Source of the DNA: Nocardia macrotermitis
GTDB lineage: Bacteria; Actinomycetota; Actinomycetes; Mycobacteriales; Mycobacteriaceae
Direction of reading: 5' to 3'
Assembly: GCF_009604405.1 (NCBI RefSeq)
Contig: NZ_WEGK01000005.1
Coordinates: 534,982-598,981 of the forward strand
Length of the DNA: 64,000 nt
A program made the position numbers and the translations under genes. Positions 57,095 through 64,000 of this stretch are shown here, one piece after another (position 1 is the first letter of the stretch; the number at the start of each line of letters is the position of its first letter). Under the pieces are notes generated by a model. That model was not told the origin of the DNA. It worked only from the letters and a program-made list of their open reading frames with translations, and made no database searches.

Positions 57095-57976
57095 TCAGTT
57101 CTGCCGGGGCAGCAGTTCGGCCGCGAATCGATCGATGAACTCCTCGTAGGGGCGGTCGCCGGTGGTGCTGATGACGAATTTGCTCAGACCGGCCGCAATA
57201 TATCCGTCGATCAGGCGATGCAGACCCGGCCAGCCGTTCGCGATGAGTTCGCTCGGATCGATGTCCGGGCGGCGGCTGCGGATCTGCGCGGCGCGTTCGG
57301 GCGCGATGCCGTCCTCGGCGAGGAATACGGTGATGCCGTAGTGGTCGTCCTCGATCTCCCGGCCTGCCTGGTCCGCGGCGTCCCGGATGGTTTCGCGGGC
57401 GCGTCCGGCCTCGGCGGGAGTCAGGAAGCTGCCCAGCCAGCCGTCGGCGAGGCGGCCCACCCGGCGCAGTCCCGCCGGGGCCGAACCGCCGAGCCAGATG
57501 TCCAGCGGCCGGGTCGGGCGCGCCTCGAGCCCTTCGCCGTCGAGGGTGAAGAATTCGCCCGCGAAGTCGACGCGTTCGGAGTCCAGCACCTCGCGCAGCA
57601 GTCGCAGCGATTCGTCGAAGACCGCCGCGCGTTTGCCCGGCGGTACCGGGAACAGGTCGTGTTCTGCGGGTTGTGCGGGCCGCAGGCCGAAGACGGGCAG
57701 CACCCGTTTCGGGGCCAGGGCCGCCAGCGTGGCCAGCTGTTTGGCCACCAGCACCGGATGCCGGCCCGGCAGAATCGCCACCGAGGTCCCGACCTTGAGC
57801 CGCGTCGTCCGGGACAGCGCGAACGCCATCCCGACCGTGGGATCCACGGCCTTGGAGTACACGAGTTCCGGCAGCCACAGCGAATCCACCCCGGCCTCTT
57901 CGAGCCGGTCCACAAACCCCGGGAACCGCCCCGGATCGCTCCCGATCCCCGCGGCCACCCCGAACCGAACCTTCAT
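57095..57976 (-). CDS. LLM class flavin-dependent oxidoreductase (TIGR03854-like)
   Basis: A 293-residue luciferase-like monooxygenase, of the branch that usually uses F420 or FMN. Landmarks: FVDRLEEAGVDSLWLPELVY, TTRLKVGTSVAILPGRHPVL, VAKQLATLAALAPKRVLPVF, DIWLGGSAPAGLRRVGRLAD and the late GLSKFVISTTGDRPYEEF. ATG 57974-57976 has AAGGAG 6 bases upstream. The TIGR03854 placement is from pattern memory. Substrate unknown. Confidence 0.88.
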   Translation of the reverse strand: MKVRFGVAAGIGSDPGRFPGFVDRLEEAGVDSLWLPELVYSKAVDPTVGMAFALSRTTRLKVGTSVAILPGRHPVLVAKQLATLAALAPKRVLPVFGLRPAQPAEHDLFPVPPGKRAAVFDESLRLLREVLDSERVDFAGEFFTLDGEGLEARPTRPLDIWLGGSAPAGLRRVGRLADGWLGSFLTPAEAGRARETIRDAADQAGREIEDDHYGITVFLAEDGIAPERAAQIRSRRPDIDPSELIANGWPGLHRLIDGYIAAGLSKFVISTTGDRPYEEFIDRFAAELLPRQN

Positions 57977-58449
57977 ACGCGACTCCTTCGCCGACTCCAT
58001 TCGATGCCAACCCGAAATCGGGCCCCGGCCATTCCCGGTGGAGAGGATCGGGTCCGGAAAGACGGAACCGCGCGGTTCGAGGGCGCGCCTCGCGGCGAGG
58101 ACTATCGTGCGACTGTGCAGCGATTCGAGGCGAGGATCGAACCGCGCGCGGTGGCGGCGCATTCGTGCCGGCACCTGCTGCGGTGATCACCGCGATCACC
58201 GAAGCCAAACGTCCGCAGACGCGAAACAGCCGTATCGAGAAGGCTGTCTACTCACTGCGTTAGCAGGTTGGCTTCGTTACTTCGAAAAATATTGGCTGCC
58301 AGTATGTGTCGCTGAAATAACACACCATTCACCCGATCCGGGACCGGTCCCATGGCAACTGTGCCAGGCTGTGGGAAGTCGTCGTTTGACAAAGCGGCAC
58401 AGCACTGTTGGGGAGATATGCGTGCGGGATATGACCGGGGAGAGCGAGC
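57977..58449. other. Intergenic region upstream of the receptor-like gene
   Basis: 473 bases between divergent genes. A TTGACA at 58386-58391 could be a -35 but no -10 lies at the right distance. The part from 58265 to 58330 is relatively A+T-rich and may carry the promoter. No gene was recognised. Confidence 0.4.
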
Positions 58450-61320
58450 GTGTCTGAATTCGAAGGGGCCGACCTCTTCTATCGGCTGATCGGGGCGTTG
58501 TTCATCCGGCAGCGGGGCGACTGGCCCCGTGAGCTGGACGAAACGAAGAAAGGGAAGTTGTACTGGCACGGCGGCTATCCCAAAGCCGAACGGACCAAAT
58601 CCCAAGGGCTGCCGATGCTTTGTCTCGTGCAACCCGACGAGTCGGCGTCGGATGCGATGGTCACCAGGATCAACGCATTGCTGGGGGAAGCGCGAGCGGG
58701 TAGGCGATCGGCGAGCCCGCCGCACGCCCGGTTGCGGGACTTTCTCGGTGCGGAGACGACGAGTGCCATCGAGGAGGACGCGCAGGCCGCGAAAGACGCA
58801 CGAGCTCAGGAGAATTCGGCCGACCCTGACCGGGCAAGGGATAGCCGGGCCGAGACCTGGTCCACCACCGATGTGAAGGTTGTCCGGGATCTGCTGCTGC
58901 AAGCGCGCACGCTGCTCTCGGACAGCCGCGGCCAATTCGGCCGCCGATTGCGATTTCCGCTGTTCTCCCTGGTGATTCTCCTGATGGACAGCAGCTCCGA
59001 TGCGAACGCCCCGGACGACAAGGGCTGGCGGCTGCGCCTGTTCCGGCAGCAGGGCCCGATGCGGCAGATCGAGACGGCGGTGCAGACGGTCGACAAAGAG
59101 GTTGCGGCAGGCAGGTTCTGGTGGCGGCTGTCGCTGTGGGGGATGTACCTGGTGACGCTCGGACTCTTCCGTCTCGTGCTGACCGGACGAATTCCCTTGC
59201 TGTCCGGCCGATATCGCTGGTTCATGCGGCAGCCGCATCTGGCGCCGGAGTTGTCGGGAACCTTCACTCGATTCGCCGAACGCGTGACCGATTGGGAGAA
59301 CGAGGATCCGGAGTATGTCGCTCGGCTGTTGATGAACGCATTTCTCGAGGACCTGCGGCGTTCCTATCGCCTGCCGTGGTGGAAGGCCGGGGGGACGCGC
59401 CGGATGACCTATCCGGTCCTGCTGTTGGACGCTGCCGCGCTGGCGGCGGGTGGGGACCGAATTCTGCGGTTGGTCAACGTGATACGCAATCAGACCGGTC
59501 TGTTCGACCCGCTGCTGATCGTCGCGATCGGCCCGGATGTGCAACCGAATCCGGGCCGCCGGGAGCGGGACCATCTCGAGGTCGAGTCGGCCACCGAAGC
59601 GGTCACGGCATATACCAACTGGCGCAAGCAACTTCCGGAGAGCCGGATGGCGCGTTCGGACAGCGCCTGGTATCTCCTGTTCGACGTGTCCGAGTCCGCC
59701 GGTGCGGCAGGGACTTCCGGTCGCGGGACGTTCGCGAACTACAACCTGAGTACCGTCGAGGAGATCGCGTCGATCCGTCCACCGCTCTGGGCTCGCGGAT
59801 CGGTCCGCGGCTCGGTGGTGGGGCTGGTCGTGGTCCTGGTCGCGGCCGGATTGTCGCTGGCTGTGGTGCAGCGGAGCCGAAACCATTGCTGGACACTGGA
59901 TCTGCACCCCACACTCGATCGCAACGGTTCCGAATGCATCGGTATCACCGACGGATCCCACAACCTGTTCCAGCCGTCGGACGCGGCCAGCGGACAGGCC
60001 GAGCATGTCATCTACCAGCAGAACCTGGAAGCCGCGAAACTGCATGCGCAGCAACCGAATCGGCCGTACGTCACCATCGCGGAGGTGGAGGCGACGACGT
60101 CCTCGGACGGTTCCCCCGACGGCCTGACCGCCGAACGTGAAAGTCTCGAAGGTGTGGCGACCGCGCAACGGCGGCAGCTGGATCAGTCCGGCGACGCGGA
60201 TCCGATCGTGCGGGTGCTGCTGGTCAACGCCGGGCAGGGGATGCAGCAGGCCGCGAACGTGGCTCGTCGGCTCGGTGAGTACGCGGTGCGGGATCCCTCG
60301 CTGATCGGGGTGATCGGTCTCGATATGAGCAGTGCCCCGACCATGGACATGGTGCACGCGCTCAGTGCGGCGGGGTTGCCGATGGTGGCCTCGACCCTCT
60401 CGGTGGAGCGGGTGGGAACGGGGCATCCGATGTATTTCCAAGTGGCGCCGACGAATACGACCGAGGCGCAGGTGGTCGCGGCGTTCGCGGCGGACCGCGC
60501 GGGGAAGGATGCCTCGATACCGCGGTCCGTGCGGATCTACTACTCCGAGGACCCGGCCGACATCTACAGTAGCGATCTGCGGTACGCCGCTCAGAAAGCG
60601 TTCGGTGACAAGGGATTTCAGGTGCAGAGCACCTCGTTCCCGCCGGGCAGGGCGACCAGGGTCGGTCAGGACACCTGTGGGTACCACGGTTTCGTCTTCT
60701 TCGCCGGACGCGGCGTGCCGGATTACGGTGACTTCCTCGACGGCGCGACGAAGTGTTCCAGTCCCGCGATATTCATCGGCGACGACGACGTCAGCCGCTA
60801 TGTCGCGGACACGGAGAAGCGGATGCAATACCGCGCGGTGGACTTCGACTACGTCTCCTTCGCGTTCGCCCCACCGATCCGGGACCGGCACGGTGCGGAA
60901 GTGGATTTCTACGAGGAGCTCGAGAAGCTGTTCGACTTCGAGAAGCATCCGGAAACGGGCCGATCCCTCGACGGGCACGCGGCGCTCGCCTACGACGCGG
61001 CGGAGGTGATCATCACCGCGGTGAGTTATCTGCGGACGGGGCCCGACGAGTTGCCGATCACGCCGGGCACGGTGTGGCGCGAGATCACCGACATCCACGA
61101 CGCCGAGAATCAGCATCTACAGATCGATGGGGTCAGCGGCACCGTCGATTACGGCGGCGATATCACCCGGCAGGTGCCCAAGGACAAGCCCGTGGACATC
61201 GTGCAGGTCCATCAGGGGAAGGTGAACGGCGAGATCGTCGGCTTCTGCGGCAGCAGCAAAGGGCATCAGCCGTCTTCGTGGTGTCCGCCCCTCACCAGCA
61301 GAAGCGGGTCGGATGGGTGA
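58450..61320 (+). CDS. Membrane receptor-like protein with a type 1 periplasmic-binding-protein ectodomain
   Basis: A 956-residue protein, GTG start with GGGGAG ~8 bases upstream. Residues 1-~450 are a cytoplasmic region opening EGADLFYRLIGALFIRQRGD and including LPMLCLVQPDE and TYPVLLLDAAALAAGG; it holds one hydrophobic stretch (~229-245). A clear transmembrane helix follows (SVVGLVVVLVAAGLSLAVVQ, ~454-474). Residues ~480-956 are outside and contain a LivK/receptor-type ligand-binding fold (PIVRVLLVNAGQGMQQAANV, LIGVIGLDMSSAPTMDMVHA, ALSAAGLPMVASTLSVERVG, ALAYDAAEVIITAVSYLRTG). All six Cys after the helix could form disulfides. No ABC permease or ATPase genes are near, so it is probably a sensor, not a transporter part. 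Its 3' end overlaps the convergent gene by 29 bases. Confidence 0.85.
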   Translation: MSEFEGADLFYRLIGALFIRQRGDWPRELDETKKGKLYWHGGYPKAERTKSQGLPMLCLVQPDESASDAMVTRINALLGEARAGRRSASPPHARLRDFLGAETTSAIEEDAQAAKDARAQENSADPDRARDSRAETWSTTDVKVVRDLLLQARTLLSDSRGQFGRRLRFPLFSLVILLMDSSSDANAPDDKGWRLRLFRQQGPMRQIETAVQTVDKEVAAGRFWWRLSLWGMYLVTLGLFRLVLTGRIPLLSGRYRWFMRQPHLAPELSGTFTRFAERVTDWENEDPEYVARLLMNAFLEDLRRSYRLPWWKAGGTRRMTYPVLLLDAAALAAGGDRILRLVNVIRNQTGLFDPLLIVAIGPDVQPNPGRRERDHLEVESATEAVTAYTNWRKQLPESRMARSDSAWYLLFDVSESAGAAGTSGRGTFANYNLSTVEEIASIRPPLWARGSVRGSVVGLVVVLVAAGLSLAVVQRSRNHCWTLDLHPTLDRNGSECIGITDGSHNLFQPSDAASGQAEHVIYQQNLEAAKLHAQQPNRPYVTIAEVEATTSSDGSPDGLTAERESLEGVATAQRRQLDQSGDADPIVRVLLVNAGQGMQQAANVARRLGEYAVRDPSLIGVIGLDMSSAPTMDMVHALSAAGLPMVASTLSVERVGTGHPMYFQVAPTNTTEAQVVAAFAADRAGKDASIPRSVRIYYSEDPADIYSSDLRYAAQKAFGDKGFQVQSTSFPPGRATRVGQDTCGYHGFVFFAGRGVPDYGDFLDGATKCSSPAIFIGDDDVSRYVADTEKRMQYRAVDFDYVSFAFAPPIRDRHGAEVDFYEELEKLFDFEKHPETGRSLDGHAALAYDAAEVIITAVSYLRTGPDELPITPGTVWREITDIHDAENQHLQIDGVSGTVDYGGDITRQVPKDKPVDIVQVHQGKVNGEIVGFCGSSKGHQPSSWCPPLTSRSGSDG

Positions 61321-61621
61321 AAAGCCATGCGACGATGACGATTCCGGTCACCATGGTCACGACCGCGACGGATACGGACAGCCGGGTCCGGGTGCGCAGC
61401 GCCCAGATGACGAAGGGTAGGGCCCAGACGGTGACGGTGGCGATCACCCACCAGCCGCCGGTCATGTCCACGCGGGCCGTGGTGGTGCCACAGCGGGTGT
61501 CGGCGGCGGCGAAGACTCCGATCGCGACGCTGTACGCGGCCGCTATCGTCCAGACGATCGCCGACAGCGTGAGCAGCACTCGCACCGCGATTCGGGATGG
61601 GGACACGGCAATATCCTGCAC
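61292..61621 (-). CDS. Small three-helix membrane protein
   Basis: A 109-residue protein with three hydrophobic segments (AVRVLLTLSAIVWTIAAAYS, WWVIATVTVWALPFVIWAL, SVAVVTMVTGIVIVAWLF) and two Cys (one in TRCGTTTA between helices, one in the C-terminal FCW). Start GTG 61619-61621 lies 4 bases after the MobA-MoeA stop, so it is probably in that operon; another GTG at codon 6 is possible. Not recognised as a family. Its 3' end overlaps the receptor gene on the other strand. Confidence 0.65.
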   Translation of the reverse strand: MQDIAVSPSRIAVRVLLTLSAIVWTIAAAYSVAIGVFAAADTRCGTTTARVDMTGGWWVIATVTVWALPFVIWALRTRTRLSVSVAVVTMVTGIVIVAWLFTHPTRFCW

Positions 61622-61625
61622 CCGG

Positions 61626-63359
61626 TCAGCCGGGCAGGGGCAGGAATTCGACCAGGGCGCCGTTCTCGGCGTGGGCGGGGACGATCACCAGGCCGTCGCG
61701 ATCCAGCAGACCCGCCAGGTGGGCCGTGCGGATGCCGGGGTCGCCGGTCCAGCCGCCTTCCGGGAGGGCCTGCGCGGGCACGATACGCGGGACCGGGCCG
61801 GAGATGTCGGCGGCGTTGTGCAACGGTCCGATGATCGCGCGGCGGGGTGTGCGGCCGGTGCGGCCCTCGACGATCGCGGGAGCCAGAGTGAGCAGTGTTG
61901 CGACCGCCGCGAACGGGTTTCCGGGTAGGCCAAGAACGGTTGTCCCGCTGCGGGTTTCGGCGACGACCGTGGAGCCGCCGGGGCGTAGTCGCAAGCGGTG
62001 CACCGGGAGGTGGGCTCCGGTGCGGTCCAGGGCCGTGCGGAGCTGGTCGGCCGCGCCGCCGCCGGTCGCGCCGACGATCACCAGCAGTTCGCAGTCCACC
62101 GCCCGCGACAGCACCTCGTCGAAACCATTCGCGGTGTCGCGCAGGTGAACTCGGTCCAGGGGTCGAATTCCGCACCAGGACAACAGATCCGGAAGCACGG
62201 GGCCGATGGAGTCGCGGGTCTGCCCGGTGTGCAGCGGGCCGTCGCTGCGAATCTCGTCGCCCGTCATGACGATTCGCGCGTGCACCGGGCCGCGCACCAG
62301 GCCCTCGGACACCTCGGCCGCGGCGGCGACCGACAGGAGTGCGGAGGACACCGGTGTGCCCGTGGGGGCGAGGGCGTCGCCGGGTTGCCAGTCCTCGCCG
62401 CGGCGGCGGATGTCGTCGCGAATCGGGCTGTCCGGCAAGCGATGTAGGCCCTCGGCGTCGGTTCGGACGAATTCGTCGCGGACCACCGCCTCGGTGCCCT
62501 CGGGGATGTGCGCGCCGGTGGCGATGCGCACGGCCTCCCCGGCGTGCAGTCCGGCGGGACGTTCGCCTCCGGCGAAGCCGATGTCGTGCCGCACCCGCCA
62601 CGGTTCGGGTCCGCGCACCGCGTAGCCGTCCATGGCGGAGACGTCGAATCGCGGTAGTGCCTCGGCGGCGGTCAACGATTCGGCCAGTACCGCGCCGACG
62701 GCCCGGCGCAGCGTTACGCGCCGGTTCGGCAGCCGGGACAGCTTGTCGCGCACCATGTTTCGGGCCTGTTCCAGGGAGAGCGGTGCGGCCTGCGCGCGGG
62801 CTCGGGCGATATCGTCCGGGGTGTCGCAGTCGGTGATATCGGACAGCGGCAGCAGCAGGGCGGTTTCCGGGATCAGGGCCTTCATGGGCTGATTGACCGG
62901 TGCGTCGAGCCGCTCGATCCCGGCGTGCAGGGCGGTGCGACGCCAGACCCCGACCAGATATTGCGGACGTCCGGACTCGTCGGCGGCGAACACCGCATCG
63001 GCCCCGGACTCGGTGGCGCGGGCAATCAGCGCGTCGATCGCCGCGCCGTTCAGGAACGGCATATCGGCCGCCAGCACGACCAGCAGATCGGCGGGAAAAT
63101 CGCAGTCCGCCAACGCTTTCAGCCCGGTCGAGATCGCGGCCACCGGACCGGCCCCGGCAGGCACCTCCTGCACCTGCCGAATCTCCGGCCCCAGATCCGG
63201 CCGATGCGGCCCCACCACCACCGTGCGCACACACCCGCGCACCGCCGCGACCGCGGCCTCCAACATCGACCGCCCGCCGACCACGATCCCAGGCTTGTCC
63301 ACCCCACCCATCCGACTGGCCCGTCCACCGGCCAGCACGATCGCATCCACCGTGCTCAC
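61626..63359 (-). CDS. MobA-MoeA fusion protein (molybdenum cofactor biosynthesis)
   Basis: A 577-residue two-domain protein. Residues 1-~190: MobA-type nucleotidyltransferase (DAIVLAGGRASRMGGVDKPG, LLVVLAADMPFLNGAAIDAL). Residues ~195-577: MoeA molybdenum insertase (ALPRFDVSAMDGYAVRGPEP, AVRIATGAHIPEGTEAVVRD, ARIVMTGDEI, VIVGATGGGAADQL, TVLGLPGNPFAAVATLLTLA). Together they would insert Mo into molybdopterin and add a nucleotide. GTG 63357-63359 starts at the canonical MobA N-terminus. Genes of a Mo enzyme are not in the window. Confidence 0.93.
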   Translation of the reverse strand: MSTVDAIVLAGGRASRMGGVDKPGIVVGGRSMLEAAVAAVRGCVRTVVVGPHRPDLGPEIRQVQEVPAGAGPVAAISTGLKALADCDFPADLLVVLAADMPFLNGAAIDALIARATESGADAVFAADESGRPQYLVGVWRRTALHAGIERLDAPVNQPMKALIPETALLLPLSDITDCDTPDDIARARAQAAPLSLEQARNMVRDKLSRLPNRRVTLRRAVGAVLAESLTAAEALPRFDVSAMDGYAVRGPEPWRVRHDIGFAGGERPAGLHAGEAVRIATGAHIPEGTEAVVRDEFVRTDAEGLHRLPDSPIRDDIRRRGEDWQPGDALAPTGTPVSSALLSVAAAAEVSEGLVRGPVHARIVMTGDEIRSDGPLHTGQTRDSIGPVLPDLLSWCGIRPLDRVHLRDTANGFDEVLSRAVDCELLVIVGATGGGAADQLRTALDRTGAHLPVHRLRLRPGGSTVVAETRSGTTVLGLPGNPFAAVATLLTLAPAIVEGRTGRTPRRAIIGPLHNAADISGPVPRIVPAQALPEGGWTGDPGIRTAHLAGLLDRDGLVIVPAHAENGALVEFLPLPG

Positions 63360-63873
63360 GATCGCTCACCCGCGCGGTACTCCATGCGCCGATCGTAGTT
63401 CGTCCGGCCGACGCGACTACGTCACAGCGGGTGCCAGGTCGTGGTCGCGATCGTCCACTCGCGCGGCACTTCATGTGTTGCTGTGGTTCGTCCGTCGATA
63501 CGGCGACGTCACAGCGGCGGTCGTGGTCGCGATCGTCCACTTGCGCCGCACTTTATGCGTTGCTGTGGTTCGTCCGTCGATACGGCGACGTTACAGCGGC
63601 GGTCGTGGTCGCGATCGTCCACTTGCGCCGCACTTTATGCGTTGCTGTGGTTCGTCCGTCGATACGGCTTCGTCGCGGCGTGGTCGTGGTGGTCTACCCG
63701 CGCGGCACTTCGTGCGTTGCCGTAGTTCGCGCGTCGACAGGGCTGTGTCGAGAGGTTTGTAATAGCGAGGCGGTGGTCGGTCGTGGTCGCGATAACCGAC
63801 CTGCGCGGTGCTTCATGCGGTTTTGTAGTTCGTCCGGCCGACACGACTACAGCACAGCGGGGTGGTGCCGGTC
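63360..63873. repeat. Minisatellite-like tandem repeat, 82-bp unit, about six copies
   Basis: Units begin GTGGTCGCGATCGTCCAC at 63441, 63523 and 63605 (exact 82-base period), contain CTGTGGTTCGTCCGTCGATA and ACAGCGGCGGTC, and are 90-99% identical. Diverged copies occur before (from ~63365), at ~63684 and at ~63785. The period is not a multiple of 3 and stops break the frames, so it is not a protein repeat. Confidence 0.92.
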
Positions 63874-64000
63874 AGTGCTGGTGGGGGCGGAGTAGGCGGA
63901 ATTCGTAGGTTTCCGGGTCGGCGAGGGTGATGGGTGGGGTGGTGTTGGCGGCCAGTTACGAGGCGAAGGCGCGCGGGATACGGACGCCGATGAACGGTCG
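63874..64000 (-). other. Possible 3' end of a minus-strand gene at the right edge
   Basis: The minus-strand frame entering at 64000 reads RPFIGVRIPRAFAS, stops at TAA (63956-63958), and then in the same frame continues LAANTTPPITLADPETYEFR, LLRPHQH to a TGA at 63874-63876. The second part has gene-like codon use and no start. Either a gene ends at 63956 or a nonsense codon interrupts a longer gene. Family not recognised. Confidence 0.4.

Noticed and set aside
58252..61116. 954-codon open frame antisense to the receptor-like gene
   Set aside because: No recognisable domain, Arg/His/Gln-rich, and the + strand has a good RBS, a TM helix and a PBP fold.
63365..63862. CRISPR array
   Set aside because: Units are contiguous 82-bp repeats without variable spacers, and no cas genes are present. 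The same holds for the 13-bp array at 52693-52887.

Overview
The window is high-G+C actinobacterial DNA from a mycolic-acid-producing genus, most likely Nocardia or a close relative. Much of it keeps the gene set of the Mycobacterium tuberculosis Rv3205c-Rv3240c region (identities from memory of that genome): an Rv3230c-type ferredoxin reductase, DUF6912, WS/DGAT, Rv3235-like, secA1, rsgA, aroA, the SRAP gene, YbaK, sigH-rshA, a biotin carrier, pdtaS, whiB1, a lipid kinase, Rv3217c, GNAT, a phosphatase, Rv3212, rhlE, a ferritin-like protein, DUF3107, TetR, DUF3152, moeZ and TIGR02569. WhiB1, PdtaS, a zinc anti-sigma factor, the 24-residue ribosomal protein bL37 and an antigen-85-like esterase all fit this assignment. 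No transposase, integrase, phage gene, rRNA, tRNA or CRISPR array was seen.

Layout. 1-6.5 kb: lipid genes and secA1. 6.5-12 kb: rsgA-aroA between two inverted Uma2 nuclease paralogs, then an aldehyde dehydrogenase. 12-20.8 kb: stress and signalling core (SRAP, MarR, YbaK, sigH-rshA, bL37, biotin carrier-pdtaS, whiB1, lipid kinase). 20.9-28.2 kb: an ECF42-type sigma factor with its DGPF partner, acetyltransferase-phosphatase pair, a MarR/methyltransferase divergon and a membrane beta-propeller protein. 28.2-37.8 kb: rhlE, an alpha/beta hydrolase, ferritin-like protein, DUF3107, TetR, DUF3152, moeZ and TIGR02569. 37.8-45 kb: a GntR/MFS divergon and the nitrite assimilation operon nirB-nirD-hemD/wHTH-cbiX, in which siroheme synthesis genes accompany the siroheme enzyme. 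45-58 kb: accessory region with a deletion scar (two decapitated genes), a single-module NRPS coupled to a DUF6875 gene, an antigen-85-like esterase, TfoX-like, alcohol dehydrogenase, acyl-CoA ligase, DUF1772 and an LLM oxidoreductase. 58-64 kb: a large membrane receptor-like protein with a periplasmic-binding-protein ectodomain, a small membrane protein, a MobA-MoeA fusion and an 82-bp tandem repeat.

The most unusual items are: (i) a family of large compound palindromes (copies near 498, 12141, 16146 and 18276) whose arms differ between copies but stay complementary; (ii) the NRPS-DUF6875 pair; (iii) the orphan transmembrane protein with a PBP ectodomain and no transporter genes beside it; (iv) a sigH gene with two plausible starts and a self-type promoter; (v) an ECF42-type promoter in front of the DGPF gene; (vi) a deletion that removed the 5' ends of a divergent aldo/keto reductase-regulator pair. 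The window also contains several minisatellite-like tandem repeats (13, about 50, 82 and 97 bp periods). All positions and translations were read by eye; no database search was run.
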